Positions 13,487-16,048 of a DNA stretch of 16,048 nt are shown piece by piece (the stretch's first letter is position 1; every line of letters begins with the position of its first letter). The notes beneath the pieces were generated by a model. That model made no database searches and was not told the DNA's origin. It was given only the letters and a program-made list of their open reading frames with translations. Both the position numbers and the translations under genes were made by a program. This DNA comes from Gemmataceae bacterium (GTDB lineage: Bacteria; Planctomycetota; Planctomycetia; Gemmatales; Gemmataceae). The stretch is from positions 1-16,048 of the forward strand of contig CANLGS010000019.1 of NCBI GenBank assembly GCA_947490035.1, in the 5' to 3' direction.

Positions 13487-14146
13487 TCACTTCGGCCAGG
13501 GGAGCACCACGGGCAGCGTGAGCCAGCCCTGAACCTGCGCGATGTGGAGTGCCGTGTACGCCATCAGCCCCAGCCCGGCGAGGCCGTAGAGGTGCTTGAA
13601 GAACCCGGAGCGGAACAGGCGCCCCGGCGGGCCGAACATCCCGCAGATGCCGTCGAACAGACCGTTCAGCGCAACGAACGGGAGCACCGGGAGCGGCACC
13701 GACGGGGCCAACGGCGCCGGCGTGAGTGCCGCCGGTGTCGGTGTCGCCTGCGGTCGCGGCGGCGCGACTACCGCGACCGGCTTCGACGCGGGCAGCGGTG
13801 CGGGCGTCACCTTCGGCGCGGGCGGAACCGGCTTCGGCGCGGGCACGGGAGGCGGTGAGGGGACCGGCTTCACGGCCTTCGGCGCCGGCGGGGGCGCAGG
13901 CGCCTCGAACTTCGGCGGCGCGGGCAGGTCGTCGAGCGAGAAGTCCGCGAGCGACGTGGCCCGCGCGGTCGAGGGCGGGTCGATGCGCCAGCTCGGCGGT
14001 AGCGGCGGCTGCGCCATCGGCGGCAGCGTCGCGGCCGGCGGCGGGGTATCGACCACCAGCGGCACCGTCAGCATCTTGTGCAGCAGCGCGTCCAGCTCGT
14101 CGAGCTGTTGCCGGGTCAGGTCGTTCGGGCTGGGGGCGGTGGCCAT
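13487..14146 (-). CDS. proline-rich membrane-anchored protein, function unknown
   Basis: A 219-residue protein in three parts. Residues 1-30 form a short helix (DLTRQQLDELDALLHKML). Residues 34-150 are dominated by proline, alanine, lysine and valine, with PAP and KPV repeats typical of an extended linker that crosses the cell wall or periplasm, as in TonB-like proteins. The end, about 151-216, has hydrophobic segments at 153-162 and 186-203 (YGLAGLGLMAYTALHIAQ). No catalytic motif is recognised. With the hydrophobic part at the C terminus it is not a TonB homologue by order. ATG at 14146 has AAGGA six bases upstream; a longer frame to 14596 would run antisense through the permease gene and is rejected. 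It is divergent from the permease gene. The opposite strand's glycine-rich frame is a shadow. Confidence 0.65.
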   Translation of the reverse strand: MATAPSPNDLTRQQLDELDALLHKMLTVPLVVDTPPPAATLPPMAQPPLPPSWRIDPPSTARATSLADFSLDDLPAPPKFEAPAPPPAPKAVKPVPSPPPVPAPKPVPPAPKVTPAPLPASKPVAVVAPPRPQATPTPAALTPAPLAPSVPLPVLPFVALNGLFDGICGMFGPPGRLFRSGFFKHLYGLAGLGLMAYTALHIAQVQGWLTLPVVLPWPK

Positions 14147-14326
14147 GTGGATCCTTCCCGCGGTCGCGAAAACGGTGTGGAAGTCTAGCCCCGCGCAGGT
14201 GGGAAAAAAAGGGCAAGTCGGGGCGCGGCCGCGCGCCGCCTTCGCACGGCAGTTCGCCTTTTCCTCAACTGCCGATCTTGCTACAAGCACCGCCGACCGG
14301 CCCGCGCGCCTCTGGGAAGGACTCCC

Positions 14327-15940
14327 GTGTACAAGCTGCTCCTCTGCACCCGCTACCTGCAAACCCGCTACCTCGCGTTCGTCTGCATCGTCAGCGTCAT
14401 GCTCGGCGTGGCGACGCTGATCGTGGTGAACGCGGTCATGAGCGGGTTCAGCACCAAACTCAAGGACCGGCTCCACGGCGTGCTGTCGGACGTCGTCGTC
14501 GATACCGACCGGCCCGACGGGTTCGAGGTCGTGCGCGAAGACAGGCGCGACCTGACTCCCGATGAGGTCGCGAAGCACGCGCCGCAACTGATGCACCGCC
14601 CCGAGGGCGCGACGCTCGAAGTGTCACGAACGCACACGCCGCACGCGCTGGTCGTCGAGACGACCGACGGCAAGTCGATGTTCACCCGCCGGCACCTGAC
14701 GCCGGCCGGGATCGCGCACGAAATCCAGACCGGCCCCGTCGGTGACAAGATCGAGGCCGTCACGCCCGCCATCGAGACGTTCGCCGTCCTCCAGTTCCGC
14801 GACGCCTACGGCCGCATCGTCGCCAAGCCGGTGCGCCTCATCGGCATCGACCCGGAGGGCCGCGCCGCCGTCGGCGGCTTCTCCGAATACCTGGAGCGCC
14901 AGAAGGATTCGCCGCGCCCGAACTTCGACCTGACGCCGGACGCGATCCAGCGCGCCGAGTGGAACCGCAAGCGGAACGAGCAGGAGAACGGCGGGCCGCT
15001 GGTGCCGCCGAAGCCGCTTCAGCCTCCCATCCCGCCGCCCGGCGCGATTCCCCCGCCGAACATGCAGCCCGAGGTCGGGATGCCGAAGCCGAAGATGCAC
15101 GGCGTCATCGTGGGCCACAGCATCGCCCACTTCCGCTACCACGGCAAGGACGGGCAGATGGTGGAAGAGGTCGCGCTGCACCCCGGCGACAACGTGGTCA
15201 TCACCACCGCCGGCGGCGAAGACCTGAAGCCGGTGTGGGGCAGTTTCTACGTCGTCGATTACGTGAAGACCGAGATGAGCGAGTACGACCAGAGCTTCGT
15301 GTACGTGTCGCTCGAACAGTTGCAGCGCATTCGCGGCATGGCGGACCGGGCGACCGCGTTTCAGATCAAACTGAAGCACTACGACCGCGACAAGAAAGCG
15401 GTGTGTGCGGAATTGCAGAAGTACTTCCCGCACCGCGACGCGAAGGTGTCCACGTGGGAAGACCTCCAGGGGCCGCTGCTGTCCGCGATCGAGGTCGAGC
15501 GCGGCATCCTGAACGTGCTGCTGTTCATGATCGTCGGCGTGGCCGGGTTCAGCATCCTCGCCATCTTCACGATGATCGTGAGCGAGAAGTTCCGCGACAT
15601 CGGCATCCTGAAATCGTTGGGCGCGTCGAGCGCGGGCGTGATGAGCATCTTCCTCGGCTACGGGCTGTTGCTCGGCACGGTGGGCTGCGCGTTCGGCACC
15701 TTGCTGGGGCTGACGATCACGCGGTACATCAACGAGATCGAGATGTTCCTGACGCGGCTGACGGGCACCGCGCTGTTCCCGCGCGACGTGTACTACTTCA
15801 AGGAAATTCCGACCAACATCGAGTGGCCGAACGTGATCGCGGTGAACCTCGGCGCGATCCTCATCGCCACCGTGTTCAGCCTGCTGCCGGCGTGGCGTGC
15901 CGCGATGCTGCACCCGGTCCGGGCGCTGCGGTTCGAGTGA
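14327..15940 (+). CDS. ABC transporter permease, LolC/E- or MacB-like (FtsX domain)
   Basis: A 537-residue permease of the FtsX/MacB superfamily, which couples a cytoplasmic ATPase to movement of lipoproteins or lipids at the membrane. The topology is one N-terminal helix (about 15-38, AFVCIVSVMLGVATLIVVNAV), a large extracytoplasmic domain (40-390), then three C-terminal helices at about 394-419, 440-464 and 502-522. LolC-type marks are EKFRDIGILKSLGASSAGV at 420-438 and LPAWRAAMLHPVRALRFE at 520-537. The extracytoplasmic domain is longer than in LolC (about 410 residues in total) and has a proline-rich insertion at about 223-256 (PLVPPKPLQPPIPPPG...). GTG at 14327 is chosen because GGAAGGA lies five bases upstream and the product begins with the expected basic residue and helix. 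Its ATPase is not in the window and may follow downstream. Confidence 0.88.
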   Translation: MYKLLLCTRYLQTRYLAFVCIVSVMLGVATLIVVNAVMSGFSTKLKDRLHGVLSDVVVDTDRPDGFEVVREDRRDLTPDEVAKHAPQLMHRPEGATLEVSRTHTPHALVVETTDGKSMFTRRHLTPAGIAHEIQTGPVGDKIEAVTPAIETFAVLQFRDAYGRIVAKPVRLIGIDPEGRAAVGGFSEYLERQKDSPRPNFDLTPDAIQRAEWNRKRNEQENGGPLVPPKPLQPPIPPPGAIPPPNMQPEVGMPKPKMHGVIVGHSIAHFRYHGKDGQMVEEVALHPGDNVVITTAGGEDLKPVWGSFYVVDYVKTEMSEYDQSFVYVSLEQLQRIRGMADRATAFQIKLKHYDRDKKAVCAELQKYFPHRDAKVSTWEDLQGPLLSAIEVERGILNVLLFMIVGVAGFSILAIFTMIVSEKFRDIGILKSLGASSAGVMSIFLGYGLLLGTVGCAFGTLLGLTITRYINEIEMFLTRLTGTALFPRDVYYFKEIPTNIEWPNVIAVNLGAILIATVFSLLPAWRAAMLHPVRALRFE

Positions 15941-15961
15941 CGGCCGGCGCCCGCGTCGGGC

Positions 15962-16007
15962 GCACAGGGCTTCCGCCCTGTGCTACAAACGGCGACCCCT
16001 CCGGGGT
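15962..16007 (+). terminator. two consecutive hairpins after the permease gene
   Basis: GCACAGGGC-TTCC-GCCCTGTGC at 15962-15983 is a perfect hairpin of the same plan as those in the palindromes near 2930 and 7510. A smaller one, ACCCC-TCC-GGGGT, follows at 15995-16007. Position 21 bases after the stop suggests a terminator role. Nothing further is seen to the end of the window. Confidence 0.55.
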
Positions 16008-16048
16008 GCAAAGACAAATACCGGCGCGCTGGGTCTTGGTTTTCCGCC

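Noticed and set aside
13596..14420. Glycine- and alanine-rich 274-residue plus-strand frame
   Set aside because: It is the complement of the proline-rich linker; glycine runs mirror proline codons. The minus-strand frame has a ribosome site and hydrophobic C-terminal segments.
14624..15913. 429-residue antisense frame opposite the permease
   Set aside because: Arg/His/Val-rich shadow of a clear FtsX-domain permease.

Overview
The window is high-GC bacterial DNA that looks like a member of the Planctomycetota, most likely the Gemmataceae. This is an inference from gene content: a DUF1501 protein with a twin-arginine signal, a pilin-derived DUF1559 protein, a Uma2-type nuclease, a probable DUF6677-type membrane protein, and gene spacers packed with large imperfect palindromes. 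No rRNA, tRNA, CRISPR array or intact insertion sequence was seen.

Layout from left to right: a 945-residue GH63/MGH1-like glucosidase (+); a Uma2 nuclease-like protein (+); an MBOAT/wax-synthase-like acyltransferase followed 11 bases later by a four-helix membrane protein (+); the 5' stub of a GlsB/YeaQ-type membrane protein gene (+) running head-on into a short GyrB-N-terminus-like gene (-); a DUF1501 protein (+); a secreted beta-lactamase-fold serine hydrolase (-); a DUF1559 protein (+); rsmH, the 16S rRNA m4C1402 methyltransferase (+); a coupled pair of membrane protein genes (-); a DUF3800 protein (+); a proline-rich membrane protein (-); and a LolC/MacB-type ABC permease (+). The genes are mostly monocistronic housekeeping, envelope or accessory functions. 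I see no multi-gene defence or biosynthetic system. The only convincing co-transcribed pairs are the MBOAT plus four-helix protein and the DUF6677-like plus 65-residue protein.

The least ordinary content lies between the genes. At least five spacers hold long inverted repeats whose arms often contain their own small hairpin. Three loci share one hairpin plan with compensatory base changes. Two elements are flanked by short direct repeats that look like target-site duplications, and one of these appears to have landed inside an older terminator-like hairpin. A second notable spot is near 5335, where homology to GlsB and homology to GyrB stop at almost the same base from opposite sides, which suggests a rearrangement junction. 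The convergent spacer at 13200-13480 is AT-rich for this window, carries stacked operator-like dyads and a good promoter match, and is bounded by a 14-base direct repeat.
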